This document shows positions 50,303-58,988 of a stretch of DNA of 64,000 nt, piece by piece. The stretch is taken from positions 2,181,501 through 2,245,500 of the forward strand of contig NZ_CP086235.1 of NCBI RefSeq assembly GCF_023612095.1, in the 5' to 3' direction. The notes under the pieces are model-generated. The model had not been told where the DNA came from, did not search any database, and worked only from the letters and a program-made list of their open reading frames with translations. Numbering within the stretch: the stretch's first letter is position 1; each line of letters opens with the position of its first letter. The DNA comes from Cytobacillus firmus (lineage in GTDB: Bacteria; Bacillota; Bacilli; Bacillales; Cytobacillaceae). Position numbers and translations under genes: made by a program.

Positions 50303-50437
50303 GCTGACTCACACCTTACATTTCTTTTATTCTGCTATAGAAAATACCCTGCAGATTCCTTTATCATGCCAAAAAAAGAGGATAATTTTCTTTAGTTATA
50401 CAAAAATAATAAAAATCGAATGGAAAGGACATTGAGT

Positions 50438-51442
50438 ATGAAAAAATGCATTTTTCTTTTTCTCAGTCTCGCAGTGTTCTGGCAATTGAATTGGAGCGCT
50501 GCACATGCTGAAAACAATCCCCGCAATATTTATGATGTAAATCAGGGGGATACCCTGACATTGATTGCAAAAAAATATGGATCAACTGCAGGGGACTTAA
50601 AGCTATTTAACGGCCTGCAGTCAGACAGGCTTTTAATCGGGCAAAAGCTGCGTGTCCCGATTATGTATAAAGTGGCTCCCGGAGATACACTCTGGAGGCT
50701 GGCGGAAAAATATGATTCAAGTGTGCCGATTATTAAGACAGCAAATGGACTATCCTCCAATGCTATAAATGCTGGGCAGAAATTAAAAATTGTTCCAAAG
50801 AAATTAGCCATGGATGGAAAGTTTGTCCTCATGACAAGAGAGGAATTCCGGGATTGGATTTTCAAACAGAAATTCACGAGGAAAGTGGCAAAGGTTCAGC
50901 AGCATCACACCTATCAGCCATCATACAAACAGTTCAATGGCACAAATCATTTTGCGCTCATGAAGGGGATGGAGGAGTATCATGTAAGCGGGATGAAGTG
51001 GAGCATGATCAGCCAGCAGCTGACCACTTTCCCGGATGGAAAGGTGGCAGTGGGGAGGCCGTTCGATATGGCACCTGAAGGATCATTCGGCCTGCAGAAT
51101 AAAGAAGCGATGCACAAGATCGAAGCGGATGCGATAGCGATCGAAAATCTCGGTGATTTTGACTCCAATCAAATGACTGCCGAACAAAAAGAAACGATCG
51201 TGAGTGTCACAGCTCTCCTGATGCTGAAATATGGCCTGACACCATCCATCGACAGCATTACCTATCACCATTGGTGGGATATTAACTCAGGTGAGAGGGT
51301 GCTGGATAACAGCCATGGGCATGCAGTAAAAACATGTCCGGGCACTGAATTTTTTGGCGGGAATTCGACTGCCAGTGCTAAGAATAATTTTTATCCTCTG
51401 GTCAGGAAAAAAATGCAGGAGATCAGATCAACCCTGCATTAA
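50438..51442 (+). CDS. Secreted LysM N-acetylmuramoyl-L-alanine amidase
   Basis: 334 residues from ATG 50438, 7 bases after AAAGGAC. Sec signal ends at A-H-A-E-N. Two LysM domains (Y-D-V-N-Q-G-D-T-L-T-L-I-A and Y-K-V-A-P-G-D-T-L-W-R-L-A) bind peptidoglycan; then an Amidase_2-type domain with H-H-T-Y-Q-P-S-Y near 150, Y-H-H-W-W-D and the H-A-V-K-T-C-P-G-T zinc/catalytic end. It should cleave the stem peptide from muramic acid in the wall. Confidence 0.9.
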   Translation: MKKCIFLFLSLAVFWQLNWSAAHAENNPRNIYDVNQGDTLTLIAKKYGSTAGDLKLFNGLQSDRLLIGQKLRVPIMYKVAPGDTLWRLAEKYDSSVPIIKTANGLSSNAINAGQKLKIVPKKLAMDGKFVLMTREEFRDWIFKQKFTRKVAKVQQHHTYQPSYKQFNGTNHFALMKGMEEYHVSGMKWSMISQQLTTFPDGKVAVGRPFDMAPEGSFGLQNKEAMHKIEADAIAIENLGDFDSNQMTAEQKETIVSVTALLMLKYGLTPSIDSITYHHWWDINSGERVLDNSHGHAVKTCPGTEFFGGNSTASAKNNFYPLVRKKMQEIRSTLH

Positions 51443-51447
51443 TCGGG

Positions 51448-51475
51448 AAAACCCGCAGACAATGCGGGTTTTTCT
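51448..51475. terminator. Terminator between amidase and small leftward gene
   Basis: AAAACCCGC (51448-51456) pairs with GCGGGTTTT (51464-51472), followed by T. Confidence 0.85.
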
Positions 51476-51696
51476 CATCGTTTTTTCTTCTTTTTATCAA
51501 CTTCTGCTGCAAGCTTCGCTTTATTTACACTTTCAAGCTCTACCTGTACGTGAATTTTCCTTTCCTCTACTGATGTTACACTGGTTACTTTGCCTTTGCG
51601 TCCTTTGATTCTGATCTCTTCTCCTTCATTTGGAACACTTTTGCGAAGCTGATTTAATAAAACATTTTTCCCATCAAGATAATACACCGTAAACAT
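51475..51696 (-). CDS. Small basic hypothetical protein
   Basis: 73 residues from ATG 51696, 8 bases after AAAGGTG; longer frames have no such site. The central part N-E-G-E-E-I-R-I-K-G-R-K-G-K-V looks like a KOW-type beta turn, and the tail is very basic (D-K-K-K-K-K-R). Possibly RNA-binding; no family recognised. Confidence 0.65.
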   Translation of the reverse strand: MFTVYYLDGKNVLLNQLRKSVPNEGEEIRIKGRKGKVTSVTSVEERKIHVQVELESVNKAKLAAEVDKKKKKR

Positions 51697-51877
51697 TCTC
51701 ATCTCACCTTTGTCTATGGAATGTGGTACAAGTTCCTGCACCATTTCTATAAAATATAGAACAAGTGATAAAAATAGACCGTTTTTTAAAAAAATAGTTG
51801 CGAACATTTGTTCCTCGTAGTAAAATCAATTTGTAATAAATTTAAGAAAAATGAAAATATTAGGGGAGCTGATAAAA

Positions 51878-52303
51878 ATGACAGTTAAAGTGATTCCTTA
51901 TTTAGTGATGGACGGAAATGCGAATGAAGCGATTGAATTTTACAGAGAAGCGCTCGAAGCAGAAGTTTTGTATAAGCAAACATTTGGGGAAAGTCCCGAT
52001 AACCCTGAATATCCACTCCCTGAAGAAGCAAAGAACCGCATTATGCATGCCACTCTAAAGGTTGGGGAGAACGAACTTATGTTTAGCGATACATTCCCGG
52101 GCCAGAATCATCAAACAGGCAATCAAGTGACCATTTGCCTTTCAGCATCAGATCCTGAAAAATCGAAGAAATTTTTTGAAGCTCTACAGCAGGGCGGCCA
52201 AGTCAGTATGCCTCTTCAGGAAACTTTTTTCAGCCCTGCATATGGCAGCGTAATCGACAAATTCGGAGTGAATTTTCAAATCTATACAGAGGGTGAGCAT
52301 TAA
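51878..52303 (+). CDS. VOC/PhnB-like protein
   Basis: 141 residues from ATG 51878, after GGGGAG at ~9 bases. Glyoxalase-fold protein of the PhnB/3-demethylubiquinone-like group: Y-L-V-M-D-G-N-A-N-E-A-I-E-F-Y, H-A-T-L-K-V-G-E-N-E-L-M-F-S-D, and the C-terminal F-G-V-N-F-Q-I-Y. Reaction unknown. Terminator follows. Confidence 0.88.
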   Translation: MTVKVIPYLVMDGNANEAIEFYREALEAEVLYKQTFGESPDNPEYPLPEEAKNRIMHATLKVGENELMFSDTFPGQNHQTGNQVTICLSASDPEKSKKFFEALQQGGQVSMPLQETFFSPAYGSVIDKFGVNFQIYTEGEH

Positions 52304-52313
52304 TTAACTGAAT

Positions 52314-52348
52314 GAGCCATTCTTTTTAGGGAAGAAATGGCTCTTTTT
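52314..52348 (+). terminator. Terminator of the VOC gene
   Basis: GAGCCATT (52314-52321) pairs with AATGGCTC (52336-52343), then TTTTT. Confidence 0.85.
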
Positions 52349-52377
52349 GATTTATTTCATTAGAGAAGGCGATTGAT

Positions 52378-52941
52378 GTGATTATAAAACCGAAACAATA
52401 CATAGTTAAAAATTTGAGTTATACGATAAGATCTGCTGTCGAGGAAGATGCTAAGAAACTGTCAGAAGTAAGAGCGCAGATTGATGGAGAAACGGAGAAC
52501 ATGGATCGGGAAGCAGGTGAAGGATACATAGATGAAACAGGTTTCAGAGAATTAGTTAATAAAGATTCCATTAGTGAACGTAATATATTTTTGGTAGCGG
52601 AGGTAAATGGAAGAATTGCCGGCTTTTCCAGATGTGAAGGCAGCGAACTGAAACGAAGCAGGCATAAAGTAGAATTTGGAGTATGTGTGCTAAATGAATT
52701 CTGGGGCTTTGCAATTGGAAAAAACCTTTTAGCTCAGTCTATTCAATGGGCTGAGGCTAATCATATTAAGAAGATAACCTTATATGTTCTTGAAACAAAT
52801 GAGAAAGCGATTAAGTTATACGAGCAGTATGGCTTTGAAATTGAAGGGGTATTAAAAATGGATAAGCTGCTGTCTGATGGGAACTATTATAGCACCATGG
52901 CAATGGGAAGGATTACAGATAATAATTGTTGCTCACATTGA
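52378..52941 (+). CDS. GNAT-family acetyltransferase
   Basis: 187 residues from GTG with GAAGG upstream. GNAT core: F-L-V-A-E-V-N-G-R-I-A-G-F-S-R, V-E-F-G-V-C-V-L-N-E-F-W-G-F-A-I-G (acetyl-CoA region), then E-T-N-E-K-A-I-K-L-Y-E-Q-Y-G-F. The pattern is RimJ/RimL- or spermidine-acetyltransferase-like. Substrate unknown. Confidence 0.88.
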   Translation: MIIKPKQYIVKNLSYTIRSAVEEDAKKLSEVRAQIDGETENMDREAGEGYIDETGFRELVNKDSISERNIFLVAEVNGRIAGFSRCEGSELKRSRHKVEFGVCVLNEFWGFAIGKNLLAQSIQWAEANHIKKITLYVLETNEKAIKLYEQYGFEIEGVLKMDKLLSDGNYYSTMAMGRITDNNCCSH

Positions 52942-53141
52942 GCAAGAAGGGGACATATGAAGGAGTAAATGCCTAAATCACGGCGGAGTCCCTTGAAACA
53001 ATATGGTTTGCTGTTTTGATACAAATCAAGATTACAGTATCCGGACACCGAAAACGCCACTCTTCATTAACTCTTCATTAACTTCGTACCCATGAAAAAA
53101 ATTTGAATATAATATAACATACGTCAGCTAAGGAGTATGTT

Positions 53142-53783
53142 ATGGACAATCAACTAAAAGAGGTCGTCGGAGCCGCTTTAGCTGCCATTGGTACGATCAT
53201 TTCAGCTGTCTCAACCATACCCGCAAAGTCAAAAAAAATGGAAAAACTGTTTGATGGCTTTGATATTGTGGGGAATAGCCTCCAGGCAACAGGAAATGCC
53301 CTTGAAGCAGATGGACAGGGTGAACCATCTCTCGAAAAGGCAGGCAATGAGATACAGGCTATTGGAAACATTACCGTCATTGCTGGATTAACTTTGGATT
53401 TAGAGGAGAAATATGAAGATAAATTAGTGATTGCAGGAAACTGGATTCAGGCACTTGGCGGAGCCACCGCACTTGGAGACGAATTTGAAGATCCTACTGC
53501 GGCAGGTCAGCTATTTAATATATATGGCAACCTGCTTCAGGCGATTGGCAATTCTCTGCAGGCAATTGGGAGAACTATAAATCTCAGAGAAAAAGAGAGG
53601 GGAGAATCGGGAGATAGCGCAAATAATATTATTGCCGCAGGAAGCTGGATACAGGCAGTTGGTTCTGTATTATCACTAATTGGCCAGCTTCAAGAGGAGA
53701 ATCAGGAGACTTCTTCTGGAAGCAGTGATAAAAGCGATGAGCCGAGCTCAAAATCTTCTGTGGAGAATGAAGAAGTTATTTAG
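53142..53783 (+). CDS. GNxxQAxG repetitive protein 1 (DUF6944-like)
   Basis: 213 residues, ATG with AAGGAG upstream. At least five imperfect repeats of G-N-x-[IL]-Q-A-x-G: G-N-S-L-Q-A-T-G, G-N-E-I-Q-A-I-G, G-N-W-I-Q-A-L-G, G-N-L-L-Q-A-I-G-N-S-L-Q-A-I-G, G-S-W-I-Q-A-V-G. This is a Gly/Ala-spaced amphipathic pattern that could pack like a glycine zipper. The tail is Ser/Glu-rich and disordered. No signal peptide. Such proteins occur in Bacillaceae as repetitive proteins of unknown function. A paralogue follows 12 bases later. Confidence 0.75.
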   Translation: MDNQLKEVVGAALAAIGTIISAVSTIPAKSKKMEKLFDGFDIVGNSLQATGNALEADGQGEPSLEKAGNEIQAIGNITVIAGLTLDLEEKYEDKLVIAGNWIQALGGATALGDEFEDPTAAGQLFNIYGNLLQAIGNSLQAIGRTINLREKERGESGDSANNIIAAGSWIQAVGSVLSLIGQLQEENQETSSGSSDKSDEPSSKSSVENEEVI

Positions 53784-53795
53784 AGAGGGGTAATC

Positions 53796-54371
53796 ATGTA
53801 TCTGGAGGGCGATGACTTATTAACGATCGGAGCTTATTTCTTGGTTACAGGCACATTTATTTCAGCGATTGGCGAAACCATGAAGCCGGACGAAAGCAAT
53901 GTGAACAAAATATTAATACGGGACGGTAACGGTGTCCAGGCAGTTGGCAATAGCCTGCAGGGGTTTGGCAGGATAAGCTTGGCTGAAGGAAGTGAACCAG
54001 CTAATTTATATGGAATTATTGGGAGCTTTACGCAGGCAGGCGGGAATTCCATTAACTCGGTTGCAAACAATATTGAAATTCAGAATCCCTCTGTTTCTGT
54101 ATCGGGATTCAATTCGCTGGGCAGTACCATTCAATCCATGGGAGCCGCATTGGAAGCTTCGGGAGTTGGAAATGAAGAAAACAATATGCTTAGGAATCTC
54201 AAAACGCTGGGCTACTCTTTAATTTCCATCTCGGCCATTCTGGACGCTATAGGAATTCTTATAGAAGATGAAACGAGCATCCAAAAAAGAGTTCTGCTGG
54301 CTGCAGGAGGCTGGCTGGAATTCATTGGTGCGGTTCTTGGCGCTTATGTGATCCTTCAGGCAGCTGAATAA
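53796..54371 (+). CDS. GNxxQAxG repetitive protein 2, paralogue
   Basis: 191 residues, ATG after GAGAGGGG. Same repeat type as the preceding protein (G-N-G-V-Q-A-V-G-N-S-L-Q-G-F-G, G-S-F-T-Q-A-G-G, G-S-T-I-Q-S-M-G, G-G-W-L-E-F-I-G), more hydrophobic and without the acidic tail. Likely cotranscribed and perhaps coassembling with its partner. Confidence 0.72.
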   Translation: MYLEGDDLLTIGAYFLVTGTFISAIGETMKPDESNVNKILIRDGNGVQAVGNSLQGFGRISLAEGSEPANLYGIIGSFTQAGGNSINSVANNIEIQNPSVSVSGFNSLGSTIQSMGAALEASGVGNEENNMLRNLKTLGYSLISISAILDAIGILIEDETSIQKRVLLAAGGWLEFIGAVLGAYVILQAAE

Positions 54372-54501
54372 GCTGCATATTTTGCAAAAAAGAGAAAATG
54401 CATGGATAACATTGTGATATCAGTTGATATTTGTCGACTATCAATCTGCTAGCAGTTGATAATTTTGTGCTATTGGGTCGCTTTCTGTCTAATTTCAAGC
54501 A

Positions 54502-54534
54502 GAAAAATAACCTGGAATTATACTTCTCCAGGCT
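54502..54534 (-). terminator. Terminator of the yhfT-yhfS unit
   Basis: On the minus strand AGCCTGGA (54534-54527) pairs with TCCAGGTT and is followed by ATTTTT. Confidence 0.8.
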
Positions 54535-54550
54535 ATCCTTCAAACTTCCA

Positions 54551-55642
54551 TTAAACTGTCTCAAACAAAATAGCAACGCCAACGCCGCCTCCACTTCCAA
54601 TGGCAGCTAATACATATTTGGAAGAAGGTCTTCTTTGGACATCATAAAATAATTTTGAAATCATCACAGCACCTGAAGCTCCATAGGGGTGGCCAATGGT
54701 AAGAGCCCCTCCATTAACATTCAGTTTTTCATAGGGGATTGATAGCTCATGGGCGCATGCTGCAATTTTGGAAGCGAAAGCTTCATTAATTTCGATTAAA
54801 TCAATATCGTCAATGGTTAAATAATTTCTTTCCAGGATTGCCTGAATGGCTGGAACAGGTGCAAATCCCGGATAGTATGGGTGTACACCAGCAACGGCAC
54901 TATCGGCAAAACGGAGAATGGGTTTGTATCCATTTTTAATTGCTGTTTCTTCCTCCATCACCAAAACAGCAGCTGCCCCGTCATGGATGCCGCAGCTGTT
55001 GGCTGTTGTTACAGTGCCATCCTTTTTAAATATTGGCTTGGCTCGTTTTAAAAGAGTATCCATTTTTCTCTTTTTGAAAAACTCTTCATCCTGTGAAAGG
55101 CTTCCAAAGGGAAGCAGCTCGTCTGCCAGGATTCCATTTTCAAAAGCCCTCCAGCTCCGTTCATAGCTTAATTTAGCATAGGCATCCTGAGCTTCTCTTG
55201 TTATGCCGTGCTTTTCGGCAACATTTTCCGCAGCAGTACCCATATCCGGGTCACCAACTTTGTCTGGGGAGAAGCGGGCCCTTTTGGAAAATGGGGAGGT
55301 GCTGGCACTTTCCGTACCTCCCGCTATATAACAAGTACCAGCTCCGCCCTGGATTAGAAAGCATGCCAACCGAATGGCCTCGAGACCGGCACTGCATTGC
55401 CTGTCCAGGGTCAAGCCCGGGACGGACAGAGGGAGTCCTGCTTCCAATGCAGACAAGCGGGCAATATTGCCGCCGGGTCCCACAACATTGCCTAAAATGA
55501 CATCATCAATTTTTTCTTCCAGGTCTCCTGCCAGATATTTCAGCAGCGGGGCAGCAAGTTCATAAGGCTCGCAGTCCTTCAGCATGCCATTTACTTTTCC
55601 AATTGGCGTTCTTTTTGCTTGTACAATCACGGCTCTCTTAAT
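54551..55642 (-). CDS. yhfS: Thiolase-family protein, YhfS-like, likely ATT start
   Basis: 363 residues. Thiolase fold with acyl Cys in D-R-Q-C-S-A-G, N-E-A-F-A-S and G-H-P-Y-G-A-S-G. The second catalytic Cys (C-x-G-G-G near the end) is replaced by G-S-G-G-G, so classic biosynthetic thiolysis is doubtful. AAAGGTG lies 7 bases before ATT at 55642, which restores the normal I/M-K-R-A-V-I-V-Q-A start; GTG at 55630 is 19 bases away. ATT overlaps the TAA of the preceding gene, implying coupled translation. Order yhfT-yhfS is as in B. subtilis. Confidence 0.85.
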   Translation of the reverse strand: MKRAVIVQAKRTPIGKVNGMLKDCEPYELAAPLLKYLAGDLEEKIDDVILGNVVGPGGNIARLSALEAGLPLSVPGLTLDRQCSAGLEAIRLACFLIQGGAGTCYIAGGTESASTSPFSKRARFSPDKVGDPDMGTAAENVAEKHGITREAQDAYAKLSYERSWRAFENGILADELLPFGSLSQDEEFFKKRKMDTLLKRAKPIFKKDGTVTTANSCGIHDGAAAVLVMEEETAIKNGYKPILRFADSAVAGVHPYYPGFAPVPAIQAILERNYLTIDDIDLIEINEAFASKIAACAHELSIPYEKLNVNGGALTIGHPYGASGAVMISKLFYDVQRRPSSKYVLAAIGSGGGVGVAILFETV

Positions 55643-57089
55643 GGCTGATCACCTTTCTTTCGATAATATCCTTCAGTTGGTCTCTGGCGATTTTCCCGCC
55701 TGCTGTGTAAGGCATTTTTTCTATGAAGATCCATTTGCGCGGCACTTTATAGGATGCCAGATGATTTTTGCATAGGCGTTTTAACACAAGGGCATCTGTA
55801 TTGCCTTTGATGACAGCCACTGCAATTTCGCCCCAGTATGGATCTTTCAGACCAATTACAACAGCCTCCTCGACAGCAGGATGCTGGCTGATCACTTTTT
55901 CAATTTCTTCCGGGAAGATATTAATGGCTCCATATAAAATCATGTTCTTCTCCCGCCCGCTGATATATAGATATCCTTCTTCATCAACATAGCCCATATC
56001 ATCAACAGTTGCCCATCCATCTTGATCCTGGATGGTATGTATGGCGTCATTTAATAGGTACCCGTCGAAAATAAGGTCGCTCCTTACATAAATTTTACCG
56101 ATTTCATAGGGAGTTAGCTTTTCACCCTTTGTTCCTTTGATTTCGATTTCAACACCATGACAAGGCCTACCGACTGATTCTGCCTTCTGCTCATTCCCAT
56201 GAAAGGTGATATAACTTAACTCACTGGCTCCATAAAACTCAATCATCGAAAGCTTAGGAAACATTTTGCTGATTTCTTGTTTTGATGTTTCGTCCCATTT
56301 TGCACCTGAAGAAATAATTTTAAAAGGCTTCTCTATGATTCTTTTTTCTTTTAAAATAGCTGACACCATTGTCGGAACTGTATAAAGTGCGGTGATTGGC
56401 TGCTCCTCAATACACAATAGGGCCTTGGCTGCATTGAATTTATCAAGCAGGTAAACTGTTCCGCCTGTACAAAGGGTACTAACCGCGCCATACAAAAAAT
56501 GAGAGTGAATGAGTGCTCCTGGAATCAGGACATGTTCCTTTTCATTCATTTTAAAATCATGCTCATTAACCTTGAAGCTGGCAGCCCAGGATGTATGGGA
56601 GCGGATAAATGCCTTTGGACTGCCGGTCGTACCGGAAGTGAATCCCATATAAAATGGATTATTTCCTTCTGTATCGATGTGAAATGAAGAGCTTTGACGG
56701 TTTATGTACTCCAGTGCATCCTCCAAAATGATAACGTAAGGGTGCATCTGGGCAATCTGATTATAATATTCCTTAACCGTGATAACGATAGAAGGGGGCG
56801 ATATCCCGATCCGCTCATTAAGTTCCTCGGCCTTCCATTTTAAGTCGTAAGGAACAGCTGTCCATCCAGCCATGGCGGCCCCGGTGAATAATTGCAAAAA
56901 TGGGATCCCATTTGGCAGAAGAAATCCCGCTGTCTTATTATCAAACGAGAAAGACTTTAGCCAATTGGCGGTTTTGCATAGGAGAGTGTTCCATTCTTTA
57001 TAATTTAAAGATCCGACTGTCGTAACGATTGCGGATTTGCCGGGAGATTCTTCAGCGAATTTTTTAATGTTGGCTGTAATATTCGTCAA
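55638..57089 (-). CDS. yhfT: Acyl-CoA synthetase (AMP-forming), YhfT-like
   Basis: 483 residues from TTG 57089, AAGGAG 10 bases upstream. AMP-binding P-loop F-T-S-G-T-T-G-S-P-K-A, A5-type E-F-Y-G-A-S-E-L, and the C-terminal catalytic Lys region Y-T-A-G-G-K-I-A-R-D. Activates a carboxylic acid to its CoA thioester. Lies between bioY and the thiolase; in B. subtilis this group is linked to biotin, perhaps in making a pimelate-type precursor, but that is inference. Confidence 0.9.
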   Translation of the reverse strand: MTNITANIKKFAEESPGKSAIVTTVGSLNYKEWNTLLCKTANWLKSFSFDNKTAGFLLPNGIPFLQLFTGAAMAGWTAVPYDLKWKAEELNERIGISPPSIVITVKEYYNQIAQMHPYVIILEDALEYINRQSSSFHIDTEGNNPFYMGFTSGTTGSPKAFIRSHTSWAASFKVNEHDFKMNEKEHVLIPGALIHSHFLYGAVSTLCTGGTVYLLDKFNAAKALLCIEEQPITALYTVPTMVSAILKEKRIIEKPFKIISSGAKWDETSKQEISKMFPKLSMIEFYGASELSYITFHGNEQKAESVGRPCHGVEIEIKGTKGEKLTPYEIGKIYVRSDLIFDGYLLNDAIHTIQDQDGWATVDDMGYVDEEGYLYISGREKNMILYGAINIFPEEIEKVISQHPAVEEAVVIGLKDPYWGEIAVAVIKGNTDALVLKRLCKNHLASYKVPRKWIFIEKMPYTAGGKIARDQLKDIIERKVISH

Positions 57090-57122
57090 GGGTGTTCATC
57101 TCCTTATGGAAAAGGAGACACC

Positions 57123-57686
57123 TTAAAGTGTCTCCAGAGATTTAGAAAATTGCTTATTAATAATCGGATGCTTAAGCAGTCTGTATACCAGGAATGAGGC
57201 AAGAGTAGCTTTCAACACATCTCCCGGGATATAAACCAGGCTTAATTTTATAGCTTCGGCCAGAGGAATATTCATCATAAAGGCCTGTACCGGAATGCCA
57301 AACAGATAGATTAGGAATATTCCGACAGTCAGGTTTATGAGAAGGATATTCTTTAACTTTAAAGTTTTGAAGTGTGAAAGTAAATAGCCGATAAAAAAAG
57401 CTGTTACCGGGTAAGAAATTAAATAGCCGGCGCTGGGACCGAAGAAAACCCCTATACCACCGCGGCCGCCAGATAATAGTGGAGCACCGGCTGCAACTAG
57501 CAGTAAAAACACGGCCATGCTGATTCCGCCCAGTCTGGCACCTAAAATACCTCCGGCTAAAAGGACACCAAGTGTCTGTAAGGTAATCGGAACGGGTGTA
57601 AAAGATAGCATGATTGGGGGAACAAGACCGAGTGCTCCCATTACTGCTGCAAATAAAGCCACGTATGTCATTTCTTTGACTTTCAT
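57123..57686 (-). CDS. bioY: Biotin transporter BioY
   Basis: 187 residues, about six membrane helices. BioY pattern: P-P-I-M-L-S-F-T-P-V-P-I-T-L-Q-T-L-G-V, G-P-S-A-G-Y-L-I-S-Y-P, Y-I-P-G-D-V-L-K. S-component of an ECF transporter for biotin. A BirA box overlaps its promoter. The yhfT-yhfS genes follow, as the yhfU-yhfT-yhfS order in B. subtilis. Confidence 0.94.
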   Translation of the reverse strand: MKVKEMTYVALFAAVMGALGLVPPIMLSFTPVPITLQTLGVLLAGGILGARLGGISMAVFLLLVAAGAPLLSGGRGGIGVFFGPSAGYLISYPVTAFFIGYLLSHFKTLKLKNILLINLTVGIFLIYLFGIPVQAFMMNIPLAEAIKLSLVYIPGDVLKATLASFLVYRLLKHPIINKQFSKSLETL

Positions 57687-57712
57687 AATACCTCTCCAAT
57701 TCAGATTAATAG

Positions 57713-57739
57713 GTTAACTGTTTTTATTTTATGGTTAAC
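57713..57739. promoter_or_regulatory. BirA operator
   Basis: Two GTTAAC half-sites (57713-57718 and 57734-57739) are separated by 15 bases of A/T-rich DNA, as in Bacillus biotin operators. It covers the -10 of the bioY promoter, so biotin-loaded BirA should repress bioY-yhfT-yhfS. Confidence 0.85.
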
Positions 57740-57754
57740 ATAGGAGTTTGTCAA
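57726..57754 (-). promoter_or_regulatory. bioY promoter
   Basis: On the minus strand TTGACA (57754-57749) and TAAAAT (57731-57726) are 17 bases apart. Confidence 0.8.
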
Positions 57755-57854
57755 CGTGATAGAAAATATAGTTTACAATAAAATCAAGAATGTAAAGGCC
57801 TTGCTTGCCAGCAAAAGTGTATTAGGCTTATTCCAGCCAGATTAAGAAATTAGG

Positions 57855-57883
57855 GAAAAAACCCCCGAAAAGGAAACGGGGGC
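57855..57883 (-). terminator. Terminator of the small leftward membrane gene
   Basis: On the minus strand CCCCCG pairs with CGGGGG (57882-57862), then TTTTTT (57861-57856). Confidence 0.85.
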
Positions 57884-57905
57884 AGCTTTACAAGGAACTG
57901 TGATT

Positions 57906-58205
57906 TCATTTAACCTCAATGCCAAGCCAGGAAAGATAAATGGCCAAATTGCCGCCTTCATTCCAGCTGATACTATCTAATATATATGTAATAAAAATAA
58001 AAACCATATAGGCGCCAAGCAAGAATACTATCTTTAAAGTCTTATTTTCTGCATGTTTCAATATCCTTTTCCAAACTATATAAATTAAGATTGGAAAGCC
58101 GAATACCCCAATAGGAAGCAGAAGTGCACCTATCGCAAAGAAGAACAAAACAACTGATACAATATAATAAATTCCGTAGCCCAGCAGCATCAAAACAGCT
58201 GTCAC
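57906..58205 (-). CDS. Small membrane protein, 99 residues
   Basis: Three hydrophobic helices (near 5-30, 32-47 and 60-78) with a basic loop W-K-R-I-L-K-H-A-E-N-K. No family recognised. Upstream of the ATG there is only a weak ribosome site. Own terminator downstream. The 216 bases before the next gene are AT-rich with nothing clear. Confidence 0.65.
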   Translation of the reverse strand: MTAVLMLLGYGIYYIVSVVLFFFAIGALLLPIGVFGFPILIYIVWKRILKHAENKTLKIVFLLGAYMVFIFITYILDSISWNEGGNLAIYLSWLGIEVK

Positions 58206-58421
58206 ACTAAACTTAAAGTAGGATCGCGCTTGAATTTTAATCTCCCCGTTTCTAATTAAGAATCATAATATCTTTATACAAATACTCACATAAATAAGTC
58301 AATGTCTATTATTAAGAAGGTGCCGCAAATATATTCTTATAGGGTTATGTTCAATAAAAATGGAGTTTCATATTTTAAAAATGTAAAATAACAGTATAAA
58401 AGGTTTTTTTTAGGAGGGAAT

Positions 58422-58988
58422 ATGTACACTTACGAATCATTTGTAACAGAGGGGGCATTTACATTATTACAGCCAGTCTTTTATAGCTCTTTATTGGCAG
58501 CCGTTATATTGCTCATTTTTGCTTTAACTTCAAAAGCCATTAGCGGGATAGTGGTTGTGTTTATATCACTTATTTTAATTATCATCTCTGGCCAGGTTTT
58601 ATTTTTTGACGCCATTATCGCTGATGAGCTTGGTCTGGGCGGGGACGGAACTGCCACTTTGCTTTTCCTGGGAATCGCTTTCTTAAGTCTTGCCAGCCCG
58701 GTTATCTTTTTTATAAGAAAAAGGAGGGATAAGAGTGGGCTCTTCGGAAATTGGGAAGTTAAGGGTCAGACAAATCTTATGGATGAATGGCGCAATCATT
58801 GCAGCGTTAGGCATATCTTTCGCTGTGATAACATTCATGGAAATAACGATGTTTCACGTGTTTTTGTTTCTAGGAGTTCTTCTGTTCGTTCAGTCTCTTG
58901 CCGGATTTATCAGGCGAGATTCTGCATCCTCCATTATCCCCGCTTTAGATCAAATAGCCAAATACGAAAGAGAAAAGATGGGCAGTGA
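58422..58988 (+). CDS. Membrane protein, C-terminus running out of frame over the next gene
   Basis: ATG with AGGAGGG upstream. Residues 1-~105 have three good membrane helices (F-Y-S-S-L-L-A-A-V-I-L-L, I-V-V-V-F-I-S-L-I-L-I-I, A-F-L-S-L-A-S-P-V-I-F-F) ending R-K-R-R-D-K-S-G. The remaining ~80 residues are Arg/Ser/Asn-rich and unlike real protein, and they overlap 254 bases of the next gene in another frame, so the original stop near 58740 was probably lost. No family recognised. Confidence 0.6.
   Translation: MYTYESFVTEGAFTLLQPVFYSSLLAAVILLIFALTSKAISGIVVVFISLILIIISGQVLFFDAIIADELGLGGDGTATLLFLGIAFLSLASPVIFFIRKRRDKSGLFGNWEVKGQTNLMDEWRNHCSVRHIFRCDNIHGNNDVSRVFVSRSSSVRSVSCRIYQARFCILHYPRFRSNSQIRKRKDGQ

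Noticed and set aside
57172..57699. Long leftward frame overlapping bioY in another phase
   Set aside because: Arg/Ser/Tyr-rich shadow; the bioY frame has clear homology and helices.
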